From Vibrio neptunius (GTDB lineage Bacteria; Pseudomonadota; Gammaproteobacteria; Enterobacterales; Vibrionaceae), in the NCBI GenBank assembly GCA_019339365.1, contig CP079860.1, positions 806,001 to 870,000 on the forward strand: 64,000 bases of DNA, given 5' to 3'. The position numbers were made by a program, and so were the translations under genes. Positions 6,658-16,548 of the stretch are shown in pieces (within the stretch, counting starts at the first letter, position 1; the number at the start of each line of letters is the position of its first letter). Under the pieces are notes generated by a model. It made no database searches. It saw nothing but the letters and a program-made list of their open reading frames with translations, and was not told the DNA's origin.

Positions 6658-9130
6658 TCAGGAAACAATGACTGGCTGCTCAGTTGCAGCAAGATAGTGA
6701 ATCCACTCTTCCACCGGCAGAGGTTTGGCAAAGTAGTACCCTTGCGCAAATCGGCAACCAATCTGCCGCAGAGTAGCAACGTGAGATTCAGTTTCGACTC
6801 CTTCTGCAATCACCGAAAATTCAAGAATCTGCGCCAATTTAAGCACCGCTCGGGTGATCTCGTAGTCAACTTTTGAGGAATTCACATCTTCGATAAAGCT
6901 CCGGTCAAGCTTGATGCAATCTGCTGACAGATTTTTGAGTACCGACAGTGATGAGTAGCCAGTGCCAAAATCATCAATGGCAATCTTGTAGCCTTTCTCA
7001 CGCAAAGTCGCAATGGTTCGAACGCAGGTTTCAAAATCACGCATCATATCGCGCTCAGTGATTTCCAGTAACAGCTGATGCGGCTGGCAGTCGGTGTCAT
7101 CTAATATCTGTTGCAACTGCTGAGCTAAATCCGTTCGATAGAACATCCGCGCTGAAAAGTTAATAGAGAACAACAAGCCTTGTAATTCAATGCCATCACG
7201 TTGCCATTGGGTGATCGAATTCGCGACTTTTCTGAATACCCATGTGTCGATCTCAGTGATTAAATCCGTTTTCTCAGCCACTTCAAGAAATTCAGCTGGT
7301 GGAATCATCCCCAATTTAGGGTGATTCCAGCGAACCAGAGCCTCGGCCCCAACAATGGTGTTTGAGTCTAAATCCACCTTGGGCTGGAAATACACCACCA
7401 GCTCATCATTGGCTATCGCTTGGCGAAGGCCCATATTGGTCTCGACTAAGTCCGTCACTTCATGGGTCATCTTATCCGCGTAGACTTTGTACTGATCGCG
7501 GCCACATCGCTTGGCATGATACATAGCCGTATCCGCATTACGAACCAAAGTTTCACCATCTTTACCATGAAGTGGGAATTCACATACACCAATGCTGGTA
7601 GAAACAAAAATCAAGTTGTCTTCGATGTAATAAGGTTTGCGCAATGCCTTGTTGATTCGCTCTGCGAGTAATTCACCATCTTTAAGGTTGGCGTTAGAGA
7701 TAACAATCATAAACTCATCACCGCCCATGCGTGCGACAAACCCTGAATCTCCAATTATCTTCATCAGAATTTCCGACATGTTAACCAATAGGTTGTCCCC
7801 AGAGGCATGACCTAAGGAATCATTGATGGTTTTGAACTCATCGGTATCAAGATAAAGCAAAACAAACGATTCGCCATTTTTGGTACTCTGTGCGATTTCA
7901 CGTTTGAGCTTTTTCGTCGCGAGTAGGCGATTAGCCAGACCGGTCAAAGGGTCATGATGCGCGAGAAAGTCGAAGTTCTTTTTCTCATCATGCAGTTCTA
8001 AGTAAGCATCTGACAGGCGTGAGGCCATGTTGTTGTAGGCGCTTTCTATGTGTCCCCATTCGTCTTTGCGTCCTAGAATCGATGGGCTTTTTGATCGAGT
8101 CGGACTCAAGACGATCAAAGCCGTCTTTTAAATCATCAAGTGGTTTTCGGATATGACGACGCACCACGTGGCTCACCAGCAGCACAGATAGCAGTACCGC
8201 AGCAAAGCTCATCGTCACCGCATTGAGCCGCGATGCTTCGATATCTTTTTCCAGCTTTTTAGTTAACTCAAGCGCCTGATTGAGTACGCGCGCTTCGGTA
8301 TTCTCCACCATGTTCAGTAGCTGAGTTTGTGCGTCCACCAGCGATGCCATCACTATCCAACGCTGCTCTAGGTTAGCGCGGATACGTCTCAAAGCCGAGT
8401 TATAGCGCTTGACCGTACGATGGATACGCTGCTTTTCTAGCACCACCGCTTCTGTTTTAATGTCGACGTTTTCCAGATGAAGCAGGAAGATATCAAGCTC
8501 TTTTTCGACCTCGATCAACAGCACTTTTTCTGTTTCAGGAGTAATTCTGCTGTGAATATCCCCGACCATTTTACCAGCGGAAAGAAACGCTTCTCTCAGC
8601 ATGTTGACTAAGTCTAACTCATTGTTGTACCGCATAAAGTCAGGCTCATTGATGTGGCGAAGCTTGCTGTCAGCAATCGCCAGTTCTAGTTTATCCAGCT
8701 GCTCCGCTAGGGTTTCATCGATCTCGTGAGTCTGTTTAAGTATGCGGTTTAGCGCTAGCGAACTGCCAAGAAATCGATGAAAGCTTTCGATAAACGCATC
8801 TATCCTCAACGAGAACGCTTGGTTGGTCGAGAGGTCGCGTAACCTCTGCAACTGGAAATCGACATTAAATGCTTCTTCTGACAAGGTCGTTTCACTGAAG
8901 AGAAATGTCTGTTCAAGCAGTTTTACTCTGGAGGTGAGCGCAAAAACGCGCCGACTGATCTCTGAATTGACGATCAGATCGGACACATGTGACGTAGTTT
9001 CCGTTTTTAGGGTCGACTCGACAGAATGAAGTGAGCGAATGACCATAAATACCGCGAAACTAACGATCAACAAAGAGAACAAGTTAGCAATGATCAGGCG
9101 CTGAGTTAGGTTAATGTGGCTGAATTTCAT
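6658..9130 (-). CDS. Membrane GGDEF-EAL c-di-GMP protein with periplasmic sensor region (frame interrupted)
   Basis: About 823 residues when repaired. One span near the N-terminus (RLIIANLFSLLIVSFAVFMVI), a helical periplasmic region of about 270 residues, a second span (VTMSFAAVLLSVLLVSHVV), a HAMP-like linker, GGDEF with intact RMGGDEF, and EAL with AEALVRW, ITERDMM, DDFGTGYSSL and AEGVE, so synthesis and hydrolysis of c-di-GMP both look possible. The frame breaks at a T5 run (8088-8092); one base fewer joins SDSIKSPSILGRKDEWGHIESAYNN. I chose ATG 9130, which overlaps the upstream stop (ATGA) and has GGAAG in front. Coupled to the periplasmic binding protein gene, it resembles the NspS-MbaA arrangement. 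Confidence 0.85.
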
Positions 9131-10245
9131 TGCGGCTTCCATATGCTGAGATACGCTTCGCGATAGCCATTTTGTGGGTCATATATCCCGCTATCTTTTG
9201 GGCTGATTAACTCTGCAACATTGTCAGGTGTCACAAGGTGTACAGGCGCGGAGTAGCCGCTTGGCGGCATGTTATGAAAAGCTCGATTAAGCTCATCAAT
9301 GATTTGCCACCCCTGTAAGTAAAGGGGCTCAGGTACAGTAGCCAGTTGAAAGGTGTCGCTATCGATACGTTTGTAGGCGGCTTTGCTGCCATCGCCAGCA
9401 GAAATGTTCTCAGGCACCGGTTTATTGGCTTCTAAAATCGACTCCAAAGAAGGAATCGCATAATCGATATACAAATCATTGATAGCCAGTATGTGGGTGA
9501 TCTCATCACCATGTTTTTCCCACAATTGATCGAGAACAGCAGGCATTTGTTGAGCAATTTTATCCAAGGGTAACGCTTTGAGTTCTAACACCTTACAGGT
9601 TGCACATCGCTCAATAGCCGCAACCATAGCATCCGACTTAATCGTTGCAATCTTGTAGTTCGGATCAGTAAATACCAACGCATTAACATGGCGATTAGAA
9701 TTCACAATCGCCAGCAAAGCAGCCACTTCTGCAACAGCCAATGGATCGGTGGTGATGTTAGTGAACAAGCCAATATCAGCGTTGCCCCCAGCGAGCTCCG
9801 TGGCATGCCAACCGATCACCGTAATACCTAAACTTTCAGCCAACTTGAGGATACGCTTATGTCGGTGTGCATCAATCCCACCTAACACAATCGCATCGGG
9901 TTCAAAACCAATCGCCTTTCTTATCGCCGCGCCCTGGCGAACTTCTGAGCCAAGGCCGTCAATAAATCTTAAGTGCCAATCAAGGTGAGATATCGCTTCA
10001 GACATACCTCTCGCCACTCCATATACACCGCCATTACGAAGGTCTGAAGCAACGAAAATAATGTTTCTTTCACGAACAATTTTAGGGCCTATTTTCGGAC
10101 CATCCCACGCCTGATCGCTGGCTATCGCGAGCGCTACTTTCTCTTTGGCATAGGTGAAAAAATCGATGTCAGTCGAACTAGCAAATAACGGCAAGCTACA
10201 AACAGTGGCGAGCAATAGGCTCGCCACACTTAAGAATTTATGCAT
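9127..10245 (-). CDS. Periplasmic sugar-binding-like sensor protein
   Basis: 372 residues with a Sec signal (MHKFLSVASLLLATVCSLPLFAS) and a type-1 periplasmic binding fold of the ribose/LacI kind (IIFVASDLRNGGVYGVARGMSEA; FEPDAIVLGGIDAHRHKRILKLAESLGITVIGWHA; ILAINDLYIDYAIPSLESI). No permease or ATPase is adjacent. The stop overlaps the start of the GGDEF-EAL gene, so the likely role is a ligand-binding co-receptor that controls that enzyme rather than transport. Ligand unknown. Divergent from the LuxP-like gene 82 bp away. Confidence 0.8.
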   Translation of the reverse strand: MHKFLSVASLLLATVCSLPLFASSTDIDFFTYAKEKVALAIASDQAWDGPKIGPKIVRERNIIFVASDLRNGGVYGVARGMSEAISHLDWHLRFIDGLGSEVRQGAAIRKAIGFEPDAIVLGGIDAHRHKRILKLAESLGITVIGWHATELAGGNADIGLFTNITTDPLAVAEVAALLAIVNSNRHVNALVFTDPNYKIATIKSDAMVAAIERCATCKVLELKALPLDKIAQQMPAVLDQLWEKHGDEITHILAINDLYIDYAIPSLESILEANKPVPENISAGDGSKAAYKRIDSDTFQLATVPEPLYLQGWQIIDELNRAFHNMPPSGYSAPVHLVTPDNVAELISPKDSGIYDPQNGYREAYLSIWKPQ

Positions 10246-10327
10246 ACTTAGTATAAAAATCTTTAACTCATAATTTTTATATATTTATAATAATGTTAAT
10301 ACACAATCAAAACATTTGGTAACAAGT

Positions 10328-11425
10328 ATGCGATTTCACATCAATAAAGTGCTAACAGCCGCACTGACTGGCACTTTATGCGTTTCATCTTTTGCTTTTA
10401 GTTCCGACCCTTCCCAAACTCAACAAGATCAAAAGAAGTTGGAAACGTTTCAAAAGACAGTGAGCGGCGCTGCAGTTCCTGTCACTAAAACTGCAGCCGA
10501 GAAATCAGTAAAAATCGCCTTAATTTACCCAAGTGCCGATATCTCTGATTTCTGGGTACGTAACTATACTGCACTAATCGAACGCCTTAAGGATCTCGAA
10601 GTCCCTTTTAAAATCGTTCAGTACACCTCAAAACAAATTGAGCACTCATTGCAAACTCAATATACCCAACAGGTGTTAAACGCTGCGAAGCCTTACGATT
10701 TTGTTATTTTTGGCCCGTCAGAGCTTAGTCTGCAATCAGGAAACATCCAGAAGTTGTCCGCCTCTAATGATTTCAAAACCTTTATTTGGGCGTTTCATAC
10801 CCCAGATTCACAATGGCAACACCAGCCCGATGCATGGTTTGACTTTTCTAGCACGATGGGGGCAGAAGTATTGTGTCAACATGTCATCAAACATCTAGGC
10901 AACGAGGTCGACTTTGCTGCTAACCGAGGTATTCCTGGCATTACAGATACCCAGCGTTCCCAAGGGTTTATAGATTGTGTAAGAGAAAAAGGTAACTGGT
11001 TCACAACCTACGAGCACTTCGGCCAATACCAAAAACTGGGCGGCGCTGATGGTGTCAAGCTGGTACTGGATAACTTCCCTGAAGTTACTATGATCCATAA
11101 TGCGAACACAGCGATGACAATGGGCGCCATTGATGCCCTAGCTGAAGCAGGGAAACTCTCTGACATCTATGTCACCGGTTGGGGTGGCACGGCAAAGGAA
11201 ATAGAAAAGATACGCTCTGACGAACTGGATGCCACTCCGATGCGCATGAGTGACGACCTTGGTGTAGCGACCGCAGAAGCGATAAAATTTCATTTGGAAA
11301 ATCGAGCCGATGAAATTCCACTGATCTACCTTGGTCGCATCAGCGTGGTACACAATGAAATGGAGAATGCAGAGCTCGATAAGCTGACTCATGAAGCCTT
11401 TCGTTATTCAGGAGTCAGTCACTAG
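10328..11425 (+). CDS. LuxP-like periplasmic binding protein
   Basis: About 365 residues with a signal peptide. Resemblance to the autoinducer-2 receptor LuxP is clear: VKIALIYPSADISDFWVRNY (LuxP has ISVVYPGQQVSDYWVRN), MGAIDALAE, VTGWGGT, MRMSDDLGVATAEAIKFHLE and a closing FRYSG. Of the LuxP ligand residues as I recall them, Ser79, Trp82, Arg215, Trp289 and Arg310 appear conserved, while Gln77 is Asp and Asp267 is Ala. The ligand may therefore not be AI-2. No luxQ follows. Transcribed away from the binding-protein/GGDEF-EAL pair. ATG 10328 is preferred over an upstream TTG. Confidence 0.8.
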   Translation: MRFHINKVLTAALTGTLCVSSFAFSSDPSQTQQDQKKLETFQKTVSGAAVPVTKTAAEKSVKIALIYPSADISDFWVRNYTALIERLKDLEVPFKIVQYTSKQIEHSLQTQYTQQVLNAAKPYDFVIFGPSELSLQSGNIQKLSASNDFKTFIWAFHTPDSQWQHQPDAWFDFSSTMGAEVLCQHVIKHLGNEVDFAANRGIPGITDTQRSQGFIDCVREKGNWFTTYEHFGQYQKLGGADGVKLVLDNFPEVTMIHNANTAMTMGAIDALAEAGKLSDIYVTGWGGTAKEIEKIRSDELDATPMRMSDDLGVATAEAIKFHLENRADEIPLIYLGRISVVHNEMENAELDKLTHEAFRYSGVSH

Positions 11426-11445
11426 CTAAGTCTCTATAGTCCAAC

Positions 11446-11483
11446 AAACCTCAATGCATGACATTGTTATCGCATTGAGGTTT
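11446..11483. terminator. Hairpin after the luxP-like gene, abutting a parS2 site
   Basis: 12-bp perfect inverted repeat (AAACCTCAATGC / GCATTGAGGTTT) with a 14-base loop. The last three T bases of the stem are also the first three of a TTTACACTGTAAA parS2 motif. The T-run is short, so termination may be weak. Confidence 0.6.
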
Positions 11484-11494
11484 ACACTGTAAAC
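11480..11494. other. parS2 centromere site
   Basis: Core TTTACACTGTAAA (11481-11493) matches the published chromosome-II parS consensus NTTTACANTGTAAAN, the binding site of ParB2. Intergenic, between the luxP-like gene and the Nudix gene. Confidence 0.85.
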
Positions 11495-11509
11495 ATCAAT
11501 TCTCAACGA

Positions 11510-12127
11510 TTAGTCAACGTAAATAGGCTTATCTGGGTTGGCCAAATAATCAAACATCATTTCAATGTCTTCGGCCAAAACACGCCCTTGGGACAGTTGA
11601 GGAAGCTCATCCGGTGCAAAAAATTCAATTTCAGAAATCTCAATATTAGTCGTGGCTTCACCAGATACAAAATCACACAGAAAGAACATCTTATAGATAT
11701 GAAACGGAAACTCTGGCTGATAGTCATGCACTGCACGATCTTTCACCGCAACCAGCCGAGGGTTGTTCACCACATAGCCCGACTCTTCCAATACTTCACG
11801 TACAACACCGGCTTTCGGTGTTTCACATACGTCACCCCAACCTCCGGGTAGCGTCCAGCAATCATCTTCTCTTTCTCTGACTAAGAGTATTTTTCCATCC
11901 TTAATCACGGCAGCGCGTAGGTCTATTTTTGGTGTTGGGTAACCTGATTCCGGAATAAACAGTTTCTGTACCTGCTCAACTGGGCTACCACTCAAATGAG
12001 CAAACATTTGATGGGCAATCTCATCTAACTGACGGTAGCGCTCCAGATCGTATTTATCTCTACCATACGTTTCGCCGGCCTGTGCGATGGCTTTAATTTG
12101 TTTAGCCCAATCTAACCACGGTTGCAT
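11510..12127 (-). CDS. NUDIX hydrolase with N-terminal Nudix_N-type domain
   Basis: 205 residues. Residues 1-60 (MQPWLDWAKQIKAIAQAG... YDLERYRQLDEIA) match the helical N-terminal extension found in nucleoside-diphosphate-sugar pyrophosphatases of the Nudix_N type. The Nudix box follows: GGWGDVCETPKAGVVREVLEESGY, with the REVLEESGY metal-binding glutamates intact. Likely hydrolyses a nucleoside diphosphate linked to another group; the substrate cannot be read from sequence. Confidence 0.9.
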   Translation of the reverse strand: MQPWLDWAKQIKAIAQAGETYGRDKYDLERYRQLDEIAHQMFAHLSGSPVEQVQKLFIPESGYPTPKIDLRAAVIKDGKILLVREREDDCWTLPGGWGDVCETPKAGVVREVLEESGYVVNNPRLVAVKDRAVHDYQPEFPFHIYKMFFLCDFVSGEATTNIEISEIEFFAPDELPQLSQGRVLAEDIEMMFDYLANPDKPIYVD

Positions 12128-12193
12128 TCACGATTCCCTGCAAAAATCCAAACTTAGCGCCCATAGTAACCCATTCACTGTGCAATGATTCAC

Positions 12194-13126
12194 TTATCGT
12201 CTCACTACTGACTTTTTTTCACCAGATTCTGACCAAGCTCCATTGCGCAATAACTCATAGAAGCACCGCGCTGCTGGGCCGGTTTTGGCCCCTTTGGGTA
12301 GAGTAAGATGAAGCGGGACTTGATAACAGTCACTCTCCTCCACATTAAGTACCTGCAACTGTCCTTGATTTCGCTTGGCAATAATGTGAGTCGGCAAACG
12401 GCAAAAACCCACACCCTGCTCTACCGCCCGAAAGGCGTGGTCAAAGTTATCAACAGTAATTCTCTGGTTGGATTTCAGCCAGCCGACATTTTGCGCCTGC
12501 TCATTGGTTTGAGACGCGCCAAGATCGCGAATAACGATCTGACAATGCGTTGCGAAATCAGCCATAGTTAAACTCGCTTGCTGAGCAAGCGGGTGTTCGG
12601 TCGACACAACAGGAACCATGCTGGTCAGCGAAAATGCCTGAGCCGGATAGTTAGTCACTGGCAGGGTGATGATGGCAATATCAGCCTGTGCACTAGTGAC
12701 CATGTCAGATGTTTTCGATAGTGACGTTTCCACAACCTGAATCGAAGTCGCGCTGTTTTGCCTGAGGTAATATGCCATTGGACGATAGAGCAAAGACGGA
12801 TCGCACAAGTGATCCATTGCAACAATTATTTCAGACTCAACGCCATCTGCCATCTGCTGGCTAAGATCCTCAAGTTCTCTTGCCTGATCCAGCATGCTAT
12901 TTGCTCTACGCAGCAGAGACTGGCCATGCTCAGTCAATGTTGCTCGCTTACCTTTTACTTCAACAAGCTGAACACTGAGTTGCTCTTCCAGCTTTTTGAC
13001 CGAGTAAATTAAGGTCGTGTGGCTCTTATTGAGCACGACCGCGGCAGCCTGAATGCTACCAGCTCTTTCTATCTCACGAAGCGTGACCCATTGCTCTAAC
13101 GTGCTTTTTAATCTCACCGCTTTCAC
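12194..13126 (-). CDS. LysR-family transcriptional regulator
   Basis: 310 residues: N-terminal helix-turn-helix (AGSIQAAAVVLNKSHTTLIYSVKKLEEQLSVQLVEVKGKRATLTEHG, about 18-65) followed by a LysR substrate-binding domain. Divergent from the ydhR-like and membrane-protein genes, which it probably controls. The start is uncertain: GTG at 13126 or GTG at 13117. The second has better spacing from an AGG. Confidence 0.88.
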   Translation of the reverse strand: MKAVRLKSTLEQWVTLREIERAGSIQAAAVVLNKSHTTLIYSVKKLEEQLSVQLVEVKGKRATLTEHGQSLLRRANSMLDQARELEDLSQQMADGVESEIIVAMDHLCDPSLLYRPMAYYLRQNSATSIQVVETSLSKTSDMVTSAQADIAIITLPVTNYPAQAFSLTSMVPVVSTEHPLAQQASLTMADFATHCQIVIRDLGASQTNEQAQNVGWLKSNQRITVDNFDHAFRAVEQGVGFCRLPTHIIAKRNQGQLQVLNVEESDCYQVPLHLTLPKGAKTGPAARCFYELLRNGAWSESGEKKSVVRR

Positions 13127-13235
13127 CTGTCAGTTTTTTAGACATTTATACGCAAAATTATGAACTTTTCTGTTTATTTTTTATAGATAAAAATCATCCC
13201 AACAGCAACCAAACACCACTTACGGAGAAACCATC

Positions 13236-13553
13236 ATGAAACTATTACAAGTCGATTTTGAATACCACGGTCCGATGGGAGAAGAAATGTCTCAGGCGCT
13301 GATAGAGCTAGCTGAGTCAATCAATCGCGAACCGGGCATGATCTGGAAAATCTGGACTGAGAGTGAAGCTAAAAAGCTCGGCGGAGGAATATACCTGTTT
13401 GAAGATGAAACCAGCGCTCAACGCTATCTTGAGATGCACGCTGCACGCTTAAAACAAATGGGGGTCGCAGAAGTACGCGGCATTATCTTCGACATCAACC
13501 AACCACTGACAGCCATAAACCAAGGCCCTGTCAATCAGCAGGTAGCACAATGA
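13236..13553 (+). CDS. YdhR-family putative monooxygenase
   Basis: 105 residues of the small ferredoxin-like fold YdhR family: LLQVDFEYHGPMGEEMSQAL, EPGMIWKIWTESEAKKLGGGIYLFEDETSAQRYLEMH, RGIIFDINQPLT. Good ribosome site (GGAG) before the ATG. The stop overlaps the start of the next gene, so the two are co-translated. Catalytic activity for this family is inferred from fold, not established. Confidence 0.85.
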   Translation: MKLLQVDFEYHGPMGEEMSQALIELAESINREPGMIWKIWTESEAKKLGGGIYLFEDETSAQRYLEMHAARLKQMGVAEVRGIIFDINQPLTAINQGPVNQQVAQ

Positions 13554-13921
13554 ACAACAAAACCTTCCTAACCCTACATGGCGGTATTTATACCGCCTTT
13601 GCTATCGCTCTGTTTTTTCTGCCCCATGTGATGTGGCCGATGTATGGCGTAGAAATCAATGATCGATACGCCTACTTCTTATCTCAACATACCAGCATCT
13701 TTTTGGGCGGGGTGGCCGCTGTCAGTTTGTTGCTGCGCCACATTGAACACAGAGAAACAATGCGTCAGCTGTTTAAAGCTCTGGTGGTGACCAACCTACT
13801 TGGCGTAGTGATCACCGGTTACGCAGGGTTTATCGGCATTTTTGTCGGTTTTGGCTGGAGTGACCCGGCGTTTTTCACTCTGCTGACCATACTGAGCTAT
13901 CGGCAACTCGCCCAGCAATAA
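13550..13921 (+). CDS. Four-span integral membrane protein
   Basis: 123 residues with four hydrophobic stretches (about 8-27, 48-65, 75-92, 98-118) and little soluble sequence. Overlaps the YdhR-like gene by 4 bases (ATGA), so functionally linked to it. I do not recognise a characterised family. Confidence 0.75.
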   Translation: MNNKTFLTLHGGIYTAFAIALFFLPHVMWPMYGVEINDRYAYFLSQHTSIFLGGVAAVSLLLRHIEHRETMRQLFKALVVTNLLGVVITGYAGFIGIFVGFGWSDPAFFTLLTILSYRQLAQQ

Positions 13922-14036
13922 CGTAGTGACGAGCGCCTCTTATGATTAGGCGCATCGTCCTTGTCTCGCCTTTCATCCATTTACTGCGTAGAATACGCGC
14001 TCTTTTCCATCCCCAAACATTGATAGGCAGACAAGT

Positions 14037-15284
14037 TTGCACACAGTAGAACAACTAAGAAATGGCCAGCTGGCAGGCATTCTGCGCCTTCAGCTTTCTG
14101 AGCAATTAACTGAGTTACCACGAGAGATCTTAACGTTATCTGACAGCTTAGAGATCCTCGATGTGTCCAACAATCTACTGTGCGAACTGCCAGAATGGCT
14201 GACCGAGCTTACCCAACTCAAGATTGTTTTTGCTTCCAATAACCGCTTTACCCGTCTTCCTTTGGTGCTCGGCCAATGTGAACGGTTAGAAATGGTTGGC
14301 TTTAAGAGCAATCAAATTGTCCGTGTGGCGGAAGAATCTTTACCAGAACAACTCCGCTGGCTGATTCTGACCGATAACCAGATAAAGCAGCTACCAGAAT
14401 CTTTGGGCCACAGACCACGACTGCAAAAACTGGCGTTAGCGGGTAACCAGATCACGGCTCTACCAAAGAGCTTTAAAAATTTGTTTAATCTAGAGCTAGT
14501 CAGGCTGTCAGCCAACCAACTCGATGTGTTTCCTCAAGTCTTGCTTGAGCTGCCAAAGCTGGCTTGGATGGCGTTTGCGGGCAACCCATTCTGTGAGCGT
14601 CTGTCGCATAACGAAAGTGTCCCTCAGATCTCATCGGCCAGTTATTCACTCAATCACGTGCTTGGCCAAGGCGCTTCTGGGGTTATCTCACACGCAGACT
14701 GGCTCGATAGGGATTTTGATTTCCCTGCAGAAGTCGCGGTAAAAGTGTTTAAAGGCGAAGTAACCAGCGACGGCTACCCGCAAGATGAGTTGCAAGCTTG
14801 CCTGCAGGCAGGGCTACACACGAATCTAGTCAAATCGATTGCACAGGTGAACGAAGATGATCACCTTGCGCTGGTCATGGAGTTGATCCCATCGGATTAT
14901 TTTAATTTGGGATTACCGCCGACTCTGGATACCTGCACGCGTGATGTATTCAAACCGGAATTGACCCTTAGTGTCGAAAAGATCGAATACATCGTTGATC
15001 AAATGCTCAACGTTTTCAGCCACCTGCATGACAACAAAGTCTGCCATGGTGATTTGTATGCCCACAACGTTTTGATCAATCGACAAGGTGAGATGATATT
15101 CGGCGATTTCGGCGCCGCCTCAGTGTACGACTATCTGACTGATGCTCAGCAGCAAGGTGTACGCCGCGTTGAGGCCAGAGCTTTGAGCCACTTTATTGAG
15201 GACTTACTGTCAGTTTGCGATCATAACGACATAGGCAGCACCAGTTACCAACGCTTAAGTAACATGATGCGTTTGGCGGGCTAA
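14037..15284 (+). CDS. Leucine-rich-repeat protein kinase
   Basis: About 415 residues: residues 1-190 are about seven LRR units of the LPxxLxxLxxLxxLxLxxNxL type; residues about 208-400 form a protein kinase domain. Visible kinase motifs: glycine loop LGQGASGVIS, VAVK lysine, catalytic loop CHGDLYAHNVLI (Arg of HRD replaced by Gly), DFGAAS metal-binding loop. It lacks a membrane span, so cytosolic. The opening codon is TTG at 14037 with no strong ribosome site. Substrates unknown. Stands alone between unrelated genes. Confidence 0.88.
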   Translation: MHTVEQLRNGQLAGILRLQLSEQLTELPREILTLSDSLEILDVSNNLLCELPEWLTELTQLKIVFASNNRFTRLPLVLGQCERLEMVGFKSNQIVRVAEESLPEQLRWLILTDNQIKQLPESLGHRPRLQKLALAGNQITALPKSFKNLFNLELVRLSANQLDVFPQVLLELPKLAWMAFAGNPFCERLSHNESVPQISSASYSLNHVLGQGASGVISHADWLDRDFDFPAEVAVKVFKGEVTSDGYPQDELQACLQAGLHTNLVKSIAQVNEDDHLALVMELIPSDYFNLGLPPTLDTCTRDVFKPELTLSVEKIEYIVDQMLNVFSHLHDNKVCHGDLYAHNVLINRQGEMIFGDFGAASVYDYLTDAQQQGVRRVEARALSHFIEDLLSVCDHNDIGSTSYQRLSNMMRLAG

Positions 15285-15293
15285 CGAATGTAT

Positions 15294-15316
15294 GGGTGAG
15301 TCACTTTGGCTCACCC
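15294..15316. terminator. Hairpin between the kinase gene and the HxlR gene
   Basis: GGGTGAG-(9)-CTCACCC inverted repeat between converging genes. The right arm includes the stop codon of the HxlR gene. No long T-run. Confidence 0.5.
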
Positions 15317-15651
15317 GATTTGATCGATTTCGTCTTGTAAGGCTTCCAGCTGTTCAAGAATGGCTAAAAATTTCTCTCCGAACTCTGTCACCTGATACTC
15401 CACCCTTGGTGGCAACTCGTTATAAATCACTTTATCGAGTATTCCAAACTCCACATTGCGCTTAAGACACTGGTTCAACACCTTCGTCGATAGCCCCTCA
15501 ACATTGCGCACCATTTCTCCCGGTCGATTTACCCCTGCAGCGAGTAATTGATAGACCGTTAGCGACCATTTGCAGCCATAGATTGCTTCCACCATTCGCG
15601 CGCTGCTTTGGGGGCAGTTTTTCTCGTAAAAAGTTTTTCTTTGTTATTCAT
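15311..15651 (-). CDS. HxlR-family transcriptional regulator (N-terminus probably frameshifted)
   Basis: Winged-helix regulator: YGCKWSLTVYQLLAAGVNRPGEMVRNVEGLSTKVLNQCLKRNVEFGILDKVIYNELPPRVEYQVTEFG. The uninterrupted ATG frame begins only at 15595 and lacks the usual Cys-Pro start; just upstream in frame lies NCPQSSAR with no start codon. One additional A in the run at 15618-15622 joins ATG 15651 (MNNKEKLFTRK) to it, giving about 113 residues with the conserved CP motif whose Cys senses electrophiles or oxidants in many relatives. Divergent from the SDR/cupin pair, its likely target. Confidence 0.82.
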
Positions 15652-15664
15652 AAAGATGGACCAA

Positions 15665-15694
15665 AAAGTACCTACCCTACTGATTTGTACTTAC
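15665..15694. promoter_or_regulatory. Possible HxlR operator
   Basis: Two GTAC-N-TAC half sites in direct orientation (AGTACCTAC and TGTACTTAC) in the short divergent promoter region. Suggestive only. Confidence 0.35.
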
Positions 15695-15755
15695 TATTCA
15701 GTGATTTACATTGCTCCTAATATTAGCATGTCCGAATCAATCAGGAGAAAGAAAA

Positions 15756-16523
15756 ATGACATACAGTAATCACGGTACCGCACTCATCATCGGTGGTTCG
15801 AGCGGCATGGGTTTTGAAACCGCCAAGCTACTGCTACAAAATCAAGTCCCAGTCACGCTAGTAGGCAGAAGTGCCGACAAGCTCGCACAGGCGGCTAGCG
15901 AGCTTGGTGAGTTGGGCATGGTAAAAACGCACCAGGTAGATTTGTATAATGCTGACTCTGTCTCGCAACTTGTACAGGAAATCCAAGATTCCCAGCAAAC
16001 CATCGGCTATTTGGTCAATGCCGCGGGTTACTTTAATCCCAAAGCCTTCATTGACCATACTGAACAGGATTATGATCGCTACCACCAGCTTAATAAGGCG
16101 ATATTTCAAATCACGCAGGCCGTTGCGCAAAAGATGATTCAGGCCAACCGTGGTAGTATTGTCAATATTGGTTCCATGTGGGCGAAACAAGCGATTAAAG
16201 CCACACCTTCTTCCGCCTACTCGATGGCTAAAGCGGGTCTGCATGCACTGACTCAGCACTTGGCGATGGAGTTGGCTGATTACAATATTCGAGTCAACGC
16301 TGTCTCGCCAGCCGTGGTCAAAACGCCCATCTATGAAGCGTTTATTGACCCTAAAGACGTCGATCAGGCTTTGGAAAGCTTTAACGATTTTCACCCGATA
16401 GGTCGAGTCGGAACCGCGACGGATGTGGCGAACAGCATCAGCTTTTTACTTTCGGATCAGGCGAGCTGGGTGACAGGCGCTATCTGGGACGTGGATGGCG
16501 GCGTGATCGCTGGCCGTAACTAA
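15756..16523 (+). CDS. Short-chain dehydrogenase/reductase
   Basis: Classical SDR of about 255 residues: cofactor motif [15 protein letters not shown], catalytic Ser in IGSMWAK, and YSMAK. Start taken at ATG 15756, behind AGGAG; the upstream ATG adds 15 residues lacking family similarity. Followed 25 bp later by the tandem-cupin gene and controlled presumably by the divergent HxlR regulator. Substrate unknown; FabG-like quinone or carbonyl reductases are possible. Confidence 0.9.
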   Translation: MTYSNHGTALIIGGSSGMGFETAKLLLQNQVPVTLVGRSADKLAQAASELGELGMVKTHQVDLYNADSVSQLVQEIQDSQQTIGYLVNAAGYFNPKAFIDHTEQDYDRYHQLNKAIFQITQAVAQKMIQANRGSIVNIGSMWAKQAIKATPSSAYSMAKAGLHALTQHLAMELADYNIRVNAVSPAVVKTPIYEAFIDPKDVDQALESFNDFHPIGRVGTATDVANSISFLLSDQASWVTGAIWDVDGGVIAGRN

Positions 16524-16548
16524 TGCATATCAACCTAAGGAGTAACTG

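Noticed and set aside
15858..16394. 178-codon minus-strand frame opposite the SDR gene
   Set aside because: Exactly antisense to a clear SDR coding sequence and without family features of its own.
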